Assembly: GCA_033344815.1 (NCBI GenBank)
Contig: JAWPMR010000001.1
Coordinates: 4,636,136-4,700,135 of the forward strand
Direction of reading: 5' to 3'
DNA length: 64,000 bases
DNA from: Paracoccaceae bacterium
GTDB lineage: Bacteria > Pseudomonadota > Alphaproteobacteria > Rhodobacterales > Rhodobacteraceae
Under the pieces are notes generated by a model. The model made no database searches and was not told where the DNA came from. It worked only from the letters and a program-made list of their open reading frames with translations. This document shows positions 53,446-62,762 of this stretch, in pieces. Within the stretch, counting starts at the first letter, position 1; every line of letters begins with the position of its first letter. Both the position numbers and the translations under genes were made by a program.

Positions 53446-55451
53446 CGTCTGCGCAAGCCCTCGCAGAATTAGGGATGCTATGTGGAATCCATTCGGAATT
53501 CATAGATTTGGAGGGTGTGACACGTCCAACCAATCCGGAAACCCTGCGCGCTTTGATCCGCGCAAATGGTTTGGCGATTGATACGGATCGTGAAATGCGC
53601 GAAACGTTGGGGGCGTTGCGTGTCGACGCAGCGCAGCGTGTAGTGCCGCACGACATAGTGGTATCCTGCGATCAAACGGCAACGGTTGACTGTTCAGGCC
53701 CAACCGAGTGGCATTTGGTGCTTGAAGGGTCGGAAAAACCCTTCGCCGACGGAAGAAGCGACATGCACATCCAATTGCCCGCCATGCCCGCCGGTGTGCA
53801 TGATCTGCAGGTTTGGTCTGGGCAAACAGTGCAACATTCAAACGTGATTGCAGCCCCGAGTCGCGCGCCATCTTTGCTTGACGTTGCAGGGTATGACCGG
53901 ACTTGGGGGATCGTCGCACCGCTTTATGGTTTGAGGTCCGAGAGGAGCCGTGGACTCGGGGATTTTGAAGACTTGGCACGGCTTGGCGAAACGCTTGGTT
54001 CACTGGGCGCAGGATTTCTCGGGATCAATCCGGTGCATGCGCTTGGATGGGCGGATGAGGAGACGATAAGCCCTTATTCACCGACGCATCGTGGGTTTTT
54101 GAACACCAATCATATCAGCTTAGATCAGATCCCGGATGTCTCTCTGGCAGGTACGATCCAAGCGAGCAGCGGCAAGCTGATCGAATATGACGTATTTGGG
54201 CGGCAGCATCGTCTGGCATTGCGCGCTGCCTTTGCGCAGTTCAAATCCGAAGCTTCCGAGGCAAGCAAGCGTGCGTTGCATGAGTTCTCTGGCGCTGGTG
54301 GGCAATCCTTGGCCGACTTTGCTCTTTTTGAAACGCTCAGTGAAACCATGGGGTCAGGATGGCAAGACTGGCCCGAACGCTTTTGCACGCCGGGCGCGGC
54401 CCGAAGGAACACTCCGGATTTGGATCCAGAGTTTCACGTCTGGCTTCAGTGGCTTGCCACGCAACAGCTTGCAGATGCGCAGCGGCGTAGCCAAGAGAAT
54501 GGGATGGGCTTGGGGTTGTATCTTGATCTGGCCGTTGGGTCCCGTCTCGACAGCGCAGAAGCATGGGGCGCGGGTGATACTCTGGCTGCCGGCGTCTCGC
54601 TCGGTGCGCCGCCGGATCAACTCAGTCCGGCAGGTCAGAATTGGCAGTTGGCAGCTTATGCGCCGCGCAAGCTCACCGCGCAAAAATACCAACCATTGCG
54701 TCAAGTCTTGAGGCAGGCGATGCAGCATTGTGGCGTCCTGCGGATTGACCACGCATTGGGGCTCAATCGCAGTTACTGGATTCCCGAAAATGGCGTGCCG
54801 GGCGGATACATTCGCCAACCGTTTCAATCTTTAATGGCAATAATTGCGATCGAAGCACAGCGCGCGAAAACAGTGATCGTCGGCGAGGACCTTGGCCTTG
54901 TACCAGATGGGTTTCGCGATACGATGGCGTCCAAAGGCCTCTATGGCTACACGGTCGTGCAATATGAAAAAACCAAAAAAGGCAAGTTTCGCAAAGCGGA
55001 TGAACTGCGGCCGCAGTCCTTGGCCTGCTTTGGCACCCACGACACGCCCACCATAAAAGGGTTTTGGGAAGGTGATGACATTGCATGGTGGCACCGGCTG
55101 GGGTGGATCGACGCGGCCAGCCAAACCACGGCGAAACATCAGCGACAGAATGAAAAGGCGGCGTTGATGGGAGTCCCCGAGAACGAGTTGCACAGCTATA
55201 CTTCCCGTGATCTGGCGAACCGCGTACACGACGATCTTGCACAAGGACCAACGGCTTTGGTGGCCGTCCAATTGGATGATGTGATTGGCGTTCAGGACGC
55301 GCAGAATCTACCGGGCACCATCGACGAACATCCGAACTGGCGTCGAATAATGCCCGTCTCTGTTGACGAAATTGCACAGGATCGCAACCTGCAGGACACG
55401 GCGAATTCGATGGCACAAGCAGGACGCAGCATGCCGAAAAAAGAGACTTGA
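53442..55451 (+). CDS. malQ: 4-alpha-Glucanotransferase (amylomaltase)
   Basis: This 669-residue GH77 enzyme recasts the short maltodextrins released by glycogen breakdown. Its core shows GLRSERSRGLGDFEDLARL, GAGFLGINPVHAL, VLRIDHALGLNRSYWIP (nucleophile Asp), VIVGEDLGLVPDGFRD (acid Glu) and CFGTHDTPTIKGFWEGDD. An N-terminal domain of about 150 residues precedes the barrel. The start is the GTG at 53442, overlapping the glgX stop; the frame is open further upstream inside glgX. Confidence 0.94.
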   Translation: MTSAQALAELGMLCGIHSEFIDLEGVTRPTNPETLRALIRANGLAIDTDREMRETLGALRVDAAQRVVPHDIVVSCDQTATVDCSGPTEWHLVLEGSEKPFADGRSDMHIQLPAMPAGVHDLQVWSGQTVQHSNVIAAPSRAPSLLDVAGYDRTWGIVAPLYGLRSERSRGLGDFEDLARLGETLGSLGAGFLGINPVHALGWADEETISPYSPTHRGFLNTNHISLDQIPDVSLAGTIQASSGKLIEYDVFGRQHRLALRAAFAQFKSEASEASKRALHEFSGAGGQSLADFALFETLSETMGSGWQDWPERFCTPGAARRNTPDLDPEFHVWLQWLATQQLADAQRRSQENGMGLGLYLDLAVGSRLDSAEAWGAGDTLAAGVSLGAPPDQLSPAGQNWQLAAYAPRKLTAQKYQPLRQVLRQAMQHCGVLRIDHALGLNRSYWIPENGVPGGYIRQPFQSLMAIIAIEAQRAKTVIVGEDLGLVPDGFRDTMASKGLYGYTVVQYEKTKKGKFRKADELRPQSLACFGTHDTPTIKGFWEGDDIAWWHRLGWIDAASQTTAKHQRQNEKAALMGVPENELHSYTSRDLANRVHDDLAQGPTALVAVQLDDVIGVQDAQNLPGTIDEHPNWRRIMPVSVDEIAQDRNLQDTANSMAQAGRSMPKKET

Positions 55452-55462
55452 AAGGATTAGCG

Positions 55463-57094
55463 ATGAGCATTCAAACCATTTCCAAAGGCCCCTTCGAAGG
55501 TCAAAAACCCGGCACATCGGGTTTGCGCAAGAAGACGCGCGTGTTCATGGAGCCGGGATATTTGGAATGCTTCGTTCAATCGACTCTGAATGCAATCGGA
55601 GGCGCGTCCGAAAAGACATTTGTGATTGGCGGAGACGGGCGATTTTTCAACCGTGAAGCCATCCAGATCATACTCAAGATGGCCGCCGCAAATAAGGCGA
55701 AGAAGGTCATCGTCGGGCAATCAGGATTGCTATCCACGCCTGCGGTTTCCAATCTGATCCGGACGCGGACAACGAATGGCGGGTTTGTACTTTCTGCCAG
55801 CCATAACCCTGGTGGCATCGACGCGGATTTTGGCTTGAAGTATAACGTGAGCAATGGTGGTCCAGCTCCTGAAAACATTACAGAAAATATGTTTGAGGAG
55901 ACACAGAGGATCTCTGAATATCTGATATTTGATTCACCAGACGTTGATCTTTCAAACGTTGGCGTTTCAAGCATGGGTGACATGCAGATTGAGGTGATTG
56001 ACCCGGTGGCCGATTACAAAAGCCTCATGGAAAAACTGTTTGATTTTGATAAGATCCGGGCCCTTTTCGCCAGCGGGTTTTCAATGCGGTTTGATGCGAT
56101 GCATGCGGTGACCGGACCCTATGCCACTGCGATCCTCGAAGATACATTGGGCGCGCCTGACGGCACAGTGATAAACGCCGTGCCCAGCGAAGACTTTGGC
56201 GGCGGCCACCCCGATCCAAACCCGGTCTGGGCCAATATCCTGATGGATGGAATGATGTCCGATGCCGCACCTGATTTTGGCGCGGCATCTGATGGTGATG
56301 GTGATCGCAACATGATCGTAGGACGCGGTGCCTATGTGACACCGTCCGACAGCCTCGCCGTTCTGGCGGCCAATGCACATCTTGCACCGGGGTACAAAGC
56401 CGGTTTGGCGGGTGTCGCGCGCTCGATGCCCACGAGCGGTGCCAGCGACAAAGTGGCTGAACGGATGGGGTTGGCGTGTTTTGAGACGCCCACGGGCTGG
56501 AAATTCTTTGGCAACTTGTTGGACGCTGGCAAAGTCACACTCTGTGGTGAGGAAAGCGCTGGCACGGGGTCGGATCACGTGCGCGAAAAAGACGGCCTGT
56601 GGGCGGTCTTGTTGTGGTTGAACATTCTCGCGCAGCGCCAACAGTCTGTATCTGAGATCATGGCCGATCATTGGGCAACCTATGGGCGTAATTACTATTC
56701 ACGTCACGACTATGAGGCGGTGCCGGTGGATGCGGCAAATGCCCTGATGCAAGGGTTGCGTGATCAATTGGCCGATTTACCGGGCACGTCTATTGGCGGG
56801 CTGGAGATCACCAGCGCGGATGAGTTTTCCTACCATGATCCTGTCGACGGGTCCGTCAGCCATAATCAGGGTCTGCGCATTGGTTTCGCGGGCGAGGGGC
56901 GCGCGGTGTTGCGCCTGTCTGGCACGGGGACAGAAGGTGCGACGCTGCGCGTTTATCTGGAACAATTTTCCCCAGCGGATGCGGATCATGGTTTGTCGGT
57001 CGATGTTGCGTTGCAAAAAGTGCGAGACGCCGTGATCGCCATTACAGACATGCAAGCGAAAATCGGACGCGTTGAGCCAGATGTAAAAACCTGA
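55463..57094 (+). CDS. pgm: Alpha-D-glucose phosphoglucomutase
   Basis: This 543-residue enzyme interconverts glucose-1-phosphate and glucose-6-phosphate, joining glycogen metabolism to the Entner-Doudoroff pathway. The phosphoserine lies in VLSASHNPGGID, the metal loop is ASDGDGDRNM, the sugar loop CGEESAGTGSDH and the phosphate-binding RLSGTGTEGATLRVY. The length matches the Pgm type with an N-terminal SGLRKKT motif. It ends the glycogen operon; AAAGGA lies before the ATG. Confidence 0.96.
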   Translation: MSIQTISKGPFEGQKPGTSGLRKKTRVFMEPGYLECFVQSTLNAIGGASEKTFVIGGDGRFFNREAIQIILKMAAANKAKKVIVGQSGLLSTPAVSNLIRTRTTNGGFVLSASHNPGGIDADFGLKYNVSNGGPAPENITENMFEETQRISEYLIFDSPDVDLSNVGVSSMGDMQIEVIDPVADYKSLMEKLFDFDKIRALFASGFSMRFDAMHAVTGPYATAILEDTLGAPDGTVINAVPSEDFGGGHPDPNPVWANILMDGMMSDAAPDFGAASDGDGDRNMIVGRGAYVTPSDSLAVLAANAHLAPGYKAGLAGVARSMPTSGASDKVAERMGLACFETPTGWKFFGNLLDAGKVTLCGEESAGTGSDHVREKDGLWAVLLWLNILAQRQQSVSEIMADHWATYGRNYYSRHDYEAVPVDAANALMQGLRDQLADLPGTSIGGLEITSADEFSYHDPVDGSVSHNQGLRIGFAGEGRAVLRLSGTGTEGATLRVYLEQFSPADADHGLSVDVALQKVRDAVIAITDMQAKIGRVEPDVKT

Positions 57095-57177
57095 AACCTC
57101 ACGCGGGGGTTGGTTGACAGCGCAGGTGTGCTCGCGGAGCATGGCCCGAGGTACAAACCACAACGCGGAGCGCCTGA

Positions 57178-58500
57178 ATGATCAGTCAGGAATTGAACGA
57201 AACCTTGACGCAATCCGGGCCGGGGACGCCAGCGGGCGAGGTCATGCGGCGCTATTGGCAGCCCGCAGCGCTCAGCGATGAGTTGGCGCTCAAGCGCCCT
57301 GTGGTGCCGGTGCGCTTATTGGGCGAAGATCTTGTACTGTTTCGCGACAGCGATGGCGAGTTGGGTTTGATTGAGCGGGCGTGTCCGCACCGCGGTGCTG
57401 ATCTATGTTATGGGCGTTTGGAAGACAACGGTTTGCGCTGTCCCTTTCATGGCTGGCATTTCGATCGTACCGGGCAATGTGTTGAGCAACCGGGCGAGCC
57501 TGAGAGCTCGACCATGCACAAACAGATCAAAAACAAAAGCTATCCGGTGATGGAACACAACGGGATCATATTTGCCTATATGGGCCCCGGTGCGCCACCG
57601 CCCTTGCCGGGGTTTGATTGTTTTCGCGCGCCTGAAACCCATGTTTTCGCCTTCAAAGGATTATGGGAATGCAATTGGTTGCAGGCGATGGAGGTTGGCA
57701 TAGATCCGGCGCATGCGTCGTTCCTGCACAGGTTTTTACAGGATGAAGACCCCGCGGACAGTTATGGCAAGCAGTTTCGCGATAAGGCAGGGAATACCGA
57801 CATTCCGATGACAAAGCTGTTACGTGATTATCCGCGCCCGGACATCAGCGTGGAAGAAACCGACTATGGGATGCGCCTGATCGCCCTGCGCCATCTGGAG
57901 GATGGTCGTACCCATGTGCGTGTGACAAATCAGATATTTCCGCAGGCGATTTCGATCCCGATGAGCCGCGAAATGATCATAACCCAGTGGCATGTGCCGG
58001 TGGATGATGAAACCTGCTATTGGTATTCGATGTTCACCAGCTTCACCGGCCCGGTGGACAAGGACAAGATGCGCGACCAACGGCTCAAAGAGCATCGTTT
58101 GCCGGATTACGCGCCCCTGAAAAACAAACGCAACAATTACGGTTATGATCCGGATGAGCAGGCCGATGAGACCTATACCGGCATGGGGCTCGACATCAAC
58201 GTGCATGACCAATGGGCGGTGGAAAGCCCCGGGCGCATTTTTGATCGTACGCGTGAACATCTGGGCAAAACAGATGTAGCCATCATTCGGTATCGCCGGA
58301 TGCTGCGTGTGGCTATGGCGGAGCTGGAAAAGGGTAACGATGCAGGGCTGCCCATGTGCAATGGCGGCGATCCCTCGCTGGTGCAGGGGCCGATCAGCAA
58401 TGACACGATTGCGATGACATCCGATTGGGAGACCGCGTTTCGGGCCAGTGACAGCGAACGACGCGCAGGCTGTGCGGAATGGGATGCGACGATCAAATGA
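57178..58500 (+). CDS. Rieske-type oxygenase, large (alpha) subunit
   Basis: This 440-residue oxygenase has an N-terminal Rieske 2Fe-2S domain: Cys69, His71, Cys88 and His91 in CPHRGADLCYGR and CPFHGWHFD. The mononuclear iron site shows His179 and His184 in GIDPAHASFLHRF. The overall form recalls the phthalate 4,5-dioxygenase / O- and N-demethylase group rather than the two-subunit aromatic dioxygenases, and no beta subunit follows. No ferredoxin or reductase gene is nearby, so electrons must come from elsewhere. It is 83 nt after pgm and 43 nt before the glutamine-synthetase-like gene. Confidence 0.9.
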   Translation: MISQELNETLTQSGPGTPAGEVMRRYWQPAALSDELALKRPVVPVRLLGEDLVLFRDSDGELGLIERACPHRGADLCYGRLEDNGLRCPFHGWHFDRTGQCVEQPGEPESSTMHKQIKNKSYPVMEHNGIIFAYMGPGAPPPLPGFDCFRAPETHVFAFKGLWECNWLQAMEVGIDPAHASFLHRFLQDEDPADSYGKQFRDKAGNTDIPMTKLLRDYPRPDISVEETDYGMRLIALRHLEDGRTHVRVTNQIFPQAISIPMSREMIITQWHVPVDDETCYWYSMFTSFTGPVDKDKMRDQRLKEHRLPDYAPLKNKRNNYGYDPDEQADETYTGMGLDINVHDQWAVESPGRIFDRTREHLGKTDVAIIRYRRMLRVAMAELEKGNDAGLPMCNGGDPSLVQGPISNDTIAMTSDWETAFRASDSERRAGCAEWDATIK

Positions 58501-58543
58501 GTGCCCGTTTTCGACAGGATTGCGTGCTGGGACGTGATCTTCC

Positions 58544-59986
58544 GTGAGTAAAGCAAGAATACGTGACGGCGCCCTCGCGCGCATGGGGCTGTTGAGCGCT
58601 GCCGAAATCGAGGCGGCCGAAACCCTGCTCGCTGAGGTGCAAAACAGTGATCTGGAAACCATTCGCGTCCTTTTTCCGGATCAACACGGTGTGCTGCGGG
58701 GTAAGACGATCGTTGCCTCCGCATTTGCTTCTGCCTTCACCACGGGTATCGCGGCCCCCTCGACGCTGTTTTTAAAAGACACATCGCACCGCACGGTTTA
58801 TCCTGTCTGGAGCGCGGATGGTGACAGCCCGGTGCAGGGGGCCGGTGATATCCTGTTGGTGCCGGATCCAGGCTCGTTTCGTCATTTACCCCATGCGCCG
58901 GGGTCAGCGTGGATATTATGCGATGCAGTGCTCAAATCCGGTGTTCCCTTGGCTTTTGCCCCGCGGACCGTTTTGCGCCGCGCAGTGGAGAAATTGTCGA
59001 ACGCTGGTCTGAACATGCGCGTCGGGTTGGAGGTTGAATTTCATGTCTATGAGATCACCAATGATGCGCTGAGCCATGCTGAGGCTACGATGCCCGCAAC
59101 ACCGCCCGTGACGCGGAATCTTGCGCCCGGGTATCAGTTTCTCACCGAAACGGTTTATACCCGTCTGGAACCTGTGGTGGAGGTTCTGCGGCGTGCGGCG
59201 CAGGCAATGGATTTGCCGCTGCGCTCGATGGAAGTGGAGATGGGACCGAGCCAGTTTGAATTCACCTTTGATCCCGCCGATCCCATGACCCACGCGGATA
59301 ATCTCGTGATGTTTCGCACCTTGGTCAAAGAGGTTTGCGCGCAAGAGGGTTTGCATGCCACCTTCATGACGCGGCCCAAACTGGACAACGCCTGTGCCTC
59401 GGGCTGGCATGTGCATCAATCCCTGATCGACAGCGCGGGTGCGTCGGTTATGATCCCGCAAAAGGATGGTGCGCTCAGCGTGCAGGGTGCCGGTTGGATT
59501 GCGGGATTATTGACACATGCTGTGGAAAGCTGCTTGCTGACCACACCCACCGTCAATGGGTATAAACGCTATCAACCTTTGCAGCTCGCGCCGGATCGTG
59601 TGGCATGGGGACGGGATAATCGCGGTGCGATGTTGCGGGCGTTGATGGGCCCGGATGATCCGGCCTCGCGTGTGGAAAACCGGGTCCCCGAGGCGGCGGC
59701 GAATCCCTACTACGTCTTTGCCAGTCAGATATTGAGCGGACTGGACGGCGTGACGCGCGGGCTCACGCCGCCGCCAGCCATTGAAAACCCCTACGAAGAC
59801 ACAGCGCAGGTCTTGCCGTCGTCCCTGGGCGCTGCCATTGATGCTTTTGAGACGTCGCAGTTTTATCGCACAGCACTTGGTACGGATGTCGTCGACTATC
59901 TGGTGCGTCTGAAACGTGCGGAATGGGAACGATATCTGGCGCATGTCTCAGATTGGGAACAAGCAGAGTATTTTGGGCTTTATTGA
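58544..59986 (+). CDS. Glutamine-synthetase-family ligase (gamma-glutamylamide synthetase-like)
   Basis: This 480-residue protein has both parts of a glutamine synthetase: the beta-Grasp segment VLFPDQHGVLRGKTI (43-57) and the catalytic domain with GLEVEFHVYE (Glu163, Glu165), MEVEMGPSQFEF (Glu230, Glu232), SGWHVHQSL (His289) and the tail RVENRVPEAAANPYY. The usual NGSGMH is ACASGWH, so it is not a housekeeping GlnA. Relatives such as PuuA, IpuC and GMAS ligate glutamate to amines. The GTG start at 58544 has a poor ribosome-binding site. It overlaps the next gene (TGATG). Beside a Rieske oxygenase, it may prime or detoxify an amine. Confidence 0.88.
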   Translation: MSKARIRDGALARMGLLSAAEIEAAETLLAEVQNSDLETIRVLFPDQHGVLRGKTIVASAFASAFTTGIAAPSTLFLKDTSHRTVYPVWSADGDSPVQGAGDILLVPDPGSFRHLPHAPGSAWILCDAVLKSGVPLAFAPRTVLRRAVEKLSNAGLNMRVGLEVEFHVYEITNDALSHAEATMPATPPVTRNLAPGYQFLTETVYTRLEPVVEVLRRAAQAMDLPLRSMEVEMGPSQFEFTFDPADPMTHADNLVMFRTLVKEVCAQEGLHATFMTRPKLDNACASGWHVHQSLIDSAGASVMIPQKDGALSVQGAGWIAGLLTHAVESCLLTTPTVNGYKRYQPLQLAPDRVAWGRDNRGAMLRALMGPDDPASRVENRVPEAAANPYYVFASQILSGLDGVTRGLTPPPAIENPYEDTAQVLPSSLGAAIDAFETSQFYRTALGTDVVDYLVRLKRAEWERYLAHVSDWEQAEYFGLY

Positions 59987-61293
59987 TGCGTTTCTGGGGT
60001 ATTATTGGGGCAACCGTCATCGGGTGTGCCGCCGCGGCTGAGGTTCCGGCACCAATCACAGATGCGGATTATATGGATCTGGACATGGCGCAGGTTCGAT
60101 TGGGTCAGATGCTGTTTTACGATCCCATTTTGTCAGGCAACCGCAACATTTCCTGTGCCACCTGCCACCACCCGAAATTTGCCACAGCGGATGGCGTATC
60201 GCTGTCATTGGGCGAGGGCGGCATCGGGTTGGGCCCTGACCGTCATGCCAGTGCGGATAACACGCCCGAACAGCGCATCCCGCGCAATGCGCCGGCGTTG
60301 TTTAACCTCGGGGCGCATGAATTCACTGTCATGTTCCATGATGGTCGGATCGAAGTGGATCCCAGCAAACCGGGTGGATTACGCACACCGATGGGCGCGG
60401 AGATGACCCAAGGTTTTGCAAATCTGTTGTCCGCGCAAACGATGTTCCCCGTGCTCAGCGCGGATGAGATGGCTGGACACTACAGCGAAAACGATGTGGC
60501 TCAAGCGGTGCGTCAAGGGCGGATCACCGGGCAGGGCGGTGCCTGGGGAAAACTCAGTGCGCGCGTATCAGAAACACCCGGTTACGCGCCCTTGATTGCA
60601 GAGGCCTTTCCTGAAGTGGAAAACCTCACCTTTACTGATATCTCAGATGCCATCGCGGCTTTTGTCGCTTTTGAATGGCGCTCAGATACCAGCGCCTTTG
60701 ACGCCTATTTGCGCGGCTCTGCTGACATGCCTGCTGCTGCCAAATTGGGCATGGATTTGTTTTATGGGGAAGGTGGATGCAGCACTTGCCACACTGGAAA
60801 ATTCCAGACGGATCACGATTTCCATGCGATGGGCGTGCCGCAATTTGGACCGGGAAAAGCTGCGCGATTTGAAAGCCACGCACGCGATCTGGGCCGGATG
60901 CGGGTGACGGGGCGTGAAGCTGATGCCTATGCGTTTCGCACGCCTTCGTTGCGAAACGTGGTGCAGACCGGGCCTTATGGTCACACAGGTAGCCATTCCG
61001 ATCTGGCCCAGTTTATTCTGGATCACGCATCGCCCATTGATGCACTTGATCGGTTTGATCGCTCAGACGTGGTGTTGCCAGACCTGCCCGAGGTTGACGA
61101 CTGGCGGCATGTGAATGATCCCGTTGAACAAGCCGCCTTGAGAGAGGCGATCGCGTTATCACCTGTGACCCTGGACCCGCCCGATGTCGCGGCACTTGTC
61201 GCGTTTCTGGAACAACTCAGCGATCCGGTTGCGCTTGAGGGCCGCTTGGGCATCCCTGTGGCTGTGCCCAGTGGCTTGCCGATAGATCGTTAA
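59986..61293 (+). CDS. Dihaem cytochrome c peroxidase / MauG-family protein, periplasmic
   Basis: This 435-residue exported protein has a signal peptide (FWGIIGATVIGCAAAA) and two c-haem motifs, CATCH (57-61) and CSTCH (265-269). The LGQMLFYDPILSGNRNISCATCH and FRTPSLRNVVQTGPYGHTGSH stretches are hallmarks of the CCP/MauG family. It is longer than classical CCP and no mau genes are present, so it is not a methylamine-dehydrogenase MauG. The start overlaps the stop of the synthetase gene. Its 3' end overlaps the convergent VCBS-type gene by 4 bp. Confidence 0.9.
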   Translation: MRFWGIIGATVIGCAAAAEVPAPITDADYMDLDMAQVRLGQMLFYDPILSGNRNISCATCHHPKFATADGVSLSLGEGGIGLGPDRHASADNTPEQRIPRNAPALFNLGAHEFTVMFHDGRIEVDPSKPGGLRTPMGAEMTQGFANLLSAQTMFPVLSADEMAGHYSENDVAQAVRQGRITGQGGAWGKLSARVSETPGYAPLIAEAFPEVENLTFTDISDAIAAFVAFEWRSDTSAFDAYLRGSADMPAAAKLGMDLFYGEGGCSTCHTGKFQTDHDFHAMGVPQFGPGKAARFESHARDLGRMRVTGREADAYAFRTPSLRNVVQTGPYGHTGSHSDLAQFILDHASPIDALDRFDRSDVVLPDLPEVDDWRHVNDPVEQAALREAIALSPVTLDPPDVAALVAFLEQLSDPVALEGRLGIPVAVPSGLPIDR

Positions 61294-62762
61294 GGGGTCA
61301 GTGAAAGCCTTTGGTTTGCAGTGATGTTTTTGTGGGTGGTGATCTGCCCATCCGGCCAGGTCACTGTCAATTCTGCATTTTCAGCCTTCCCAAGCCCGAA
61401 ATGCAAAACCCCCGCCTGTCCACCCGCATGCCCTCCGCCGACAGTGACTTCCTGGGTTTGGGTGACGCCATTTGCGGTCAATTCGACCAGCGCGCCCACA
61501 GCGCGCGTGTTCTTCCCTTGCATCCGTAACTCAACAGCCAGCCAATGACCGGTACCTTCCGTGACGTTGCGATAGAGTTCCATCGGCGCGCGTCGGTTCA
61601 TAACGACCAAATCCAGCAGGCCATCGGCGTCCAGATCGACCAAAGAAGCCCCTCGCGCGCGATCGACTGTCGCGACGCCTGCCTCAATGGAGCTTTCCAT
61701 AAACGTGCCATCCTCTTGCTGGATCAACAGCGAATTTGGGTCTTCCATGGCAAGGCCAGGCATTTGATCCACATTGCCCTTGGCGATAAACAGATCGGGA
61801 CGTGCGTCATTGTTTAAATCGCCAAACTCGGCGTGCCATCCGGTAGAGGGCCGCCCATCATCCCCCAGATGCGGGCGTTGCGCGTAGGTGCCTAGTCCGT
61901 ATGGCGCGCGGGTGTAAAGCCCATCAGCCCCGGCGATCTGCATCAACTGATCGCCCATGGAGGTCAGCATGACCTCGGCGCGCCCATCACCTGTTATGTC
62001 GCGACTGGCGATCCCCATACCCCAGAGCCTGACCCGTTCCCAACCGTCCTCCGGCCCCAGAAACCGCCCAAGCGCCAGATCATACATCTGCTCAGACCCT
62101 GCGCGCACATAATAGTGGCGGTCATTGGAAATCCTCAGACGCTTTGTACCGCTGGCGTCACGGGCAAAAAGCATCGACAGGGCGCAAAACCCCGGTTCCA
62201 GCGTTTGCCTGTCGAAACCGCTGCCATTCCAGGCGTGCAGGGAATTGGTGTCACAGGCCTCAAAGGGGCCGTCGGGATCTGAGCGATCCACATAATTCCC
62301 TACGGCCATGACCGGCCCGTCGTTTTCCCACGTTGCAGTAAACGCTGTGGACCATGTGTCTTGAGGTGCATATCCCCAGAGATCATTTGCGAGCACGAAA
62401 CCACACTGCCCATCCCCGCGCAGCAACTGATTTTCGCCAACCCGCAAAAGCATAACGTCAAGATGACCGTCCCCGTCCACATCCAGTGGGTAGGCGCCGG
62501 TTGTGCCAGTGAAGATCGGCAGGGGCGCTGAGGTGAATTGCATCTGCCCCTCGTTGATCATCAAGGCGGCTGGCGTTTCGCCCCCTGCTGCGAGTAAATC
62601 CGGCAAAGCATCGCCGTTGCAGTCAAAAACAGCGACTCCGCCGCCGACGAAATGCTCCCAACCTCCGGTGTAGCTATGCGTTGGCAGGGTGGCAGAGTGG
62701 TTTTCAAAAACGATCTCGGCACTTGCAGACTGGGCGATCAGGCAAAAAGCGAGCGCTCTCAT
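61290..62762 (-). CDS. Exported VCBS/FG-GAP repeat protein with ASPIC/UnbV domain (CRTAC1-like)
   Basis: This 490-residue protein has a signal peptide (MRALAFCLIAQSASA, cleavage before EIVF) and about five calcium-binding FG-GAP repeats of DxDxDG type, such as VFDCNGDALPDLL, LDVDGDGHLDVML, DITGDGRAEVML, DLNNDARPDLFIAKG and VDLDADGLLDLVVM, which suggests a beta-propeller. The C-terminus (about 400-490) is the ASPIC/UnbV domain, with LAVELRMQGKN and TVTWPDGQ. Function of such proteins is largely unknown. It faces the MauG-like gene and shares its periplasmic location; its start overlaps the ROK gene stop (ATGA), so the two are co-transcribed. Confidence 0.9.
   Translation of the reverse strand: MRALAFCLIAQSASAEIVFENHSATLPTHSYTGGWEHFVGGGVAVFDCNGDALPDLLAAGGETPAALMINEGQMQFTSAPLPIFTGTTGAYPLDVDGDGHLDVMLLRVGENQLLRGDGQCGFVLANDLWGYAPQDTWSTAFTATWENDGPVMAVGNYVDRSDPDGPFEACDTNSLHAWNGSGFDRQTLEPGFCALSMLFARDASGTKRLRISNDRHYYVRAGSEQMYDLALGRFLGPEDGWERVRLWGMGIASRDITGDGRAEVMLTSMGDQLMQIAGADGLYTRAPYGLGTYAQRPHLGDDGRPSTGWHAEFGDLNNDARPDLFIAKGNVDQMPGLAMEDPNSLLIQQEDGTFMESSIEAGVATVDRARGASLVDLDADGLLDLVVMNRRAPMELYRNVTEGTGHWLAVELRMQGKNTRAVGALVELTANGVTQTQEVTVGGGHAGGQAGVLHFGLGKAENAELTVTWPDGQITTHKNITANQRLSLTP

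Noticed and set aside
57114-57119. TTGACA upstream of the Rieske gene as a promoter
   Set aside because: The -35 hexamer is consensus, but no acceptable -10 was found at 16-18 bp, so a promoter is not claimed, though one is likely in this 83-nt gap.
59986-61293. MauG of a methylamine dehydrogenase system
   Set aside because: The two haem motifs and family stretches fit CCP/MauG, but no mauA, mauB or other mau genes are present and the length differs, so only the family is called.
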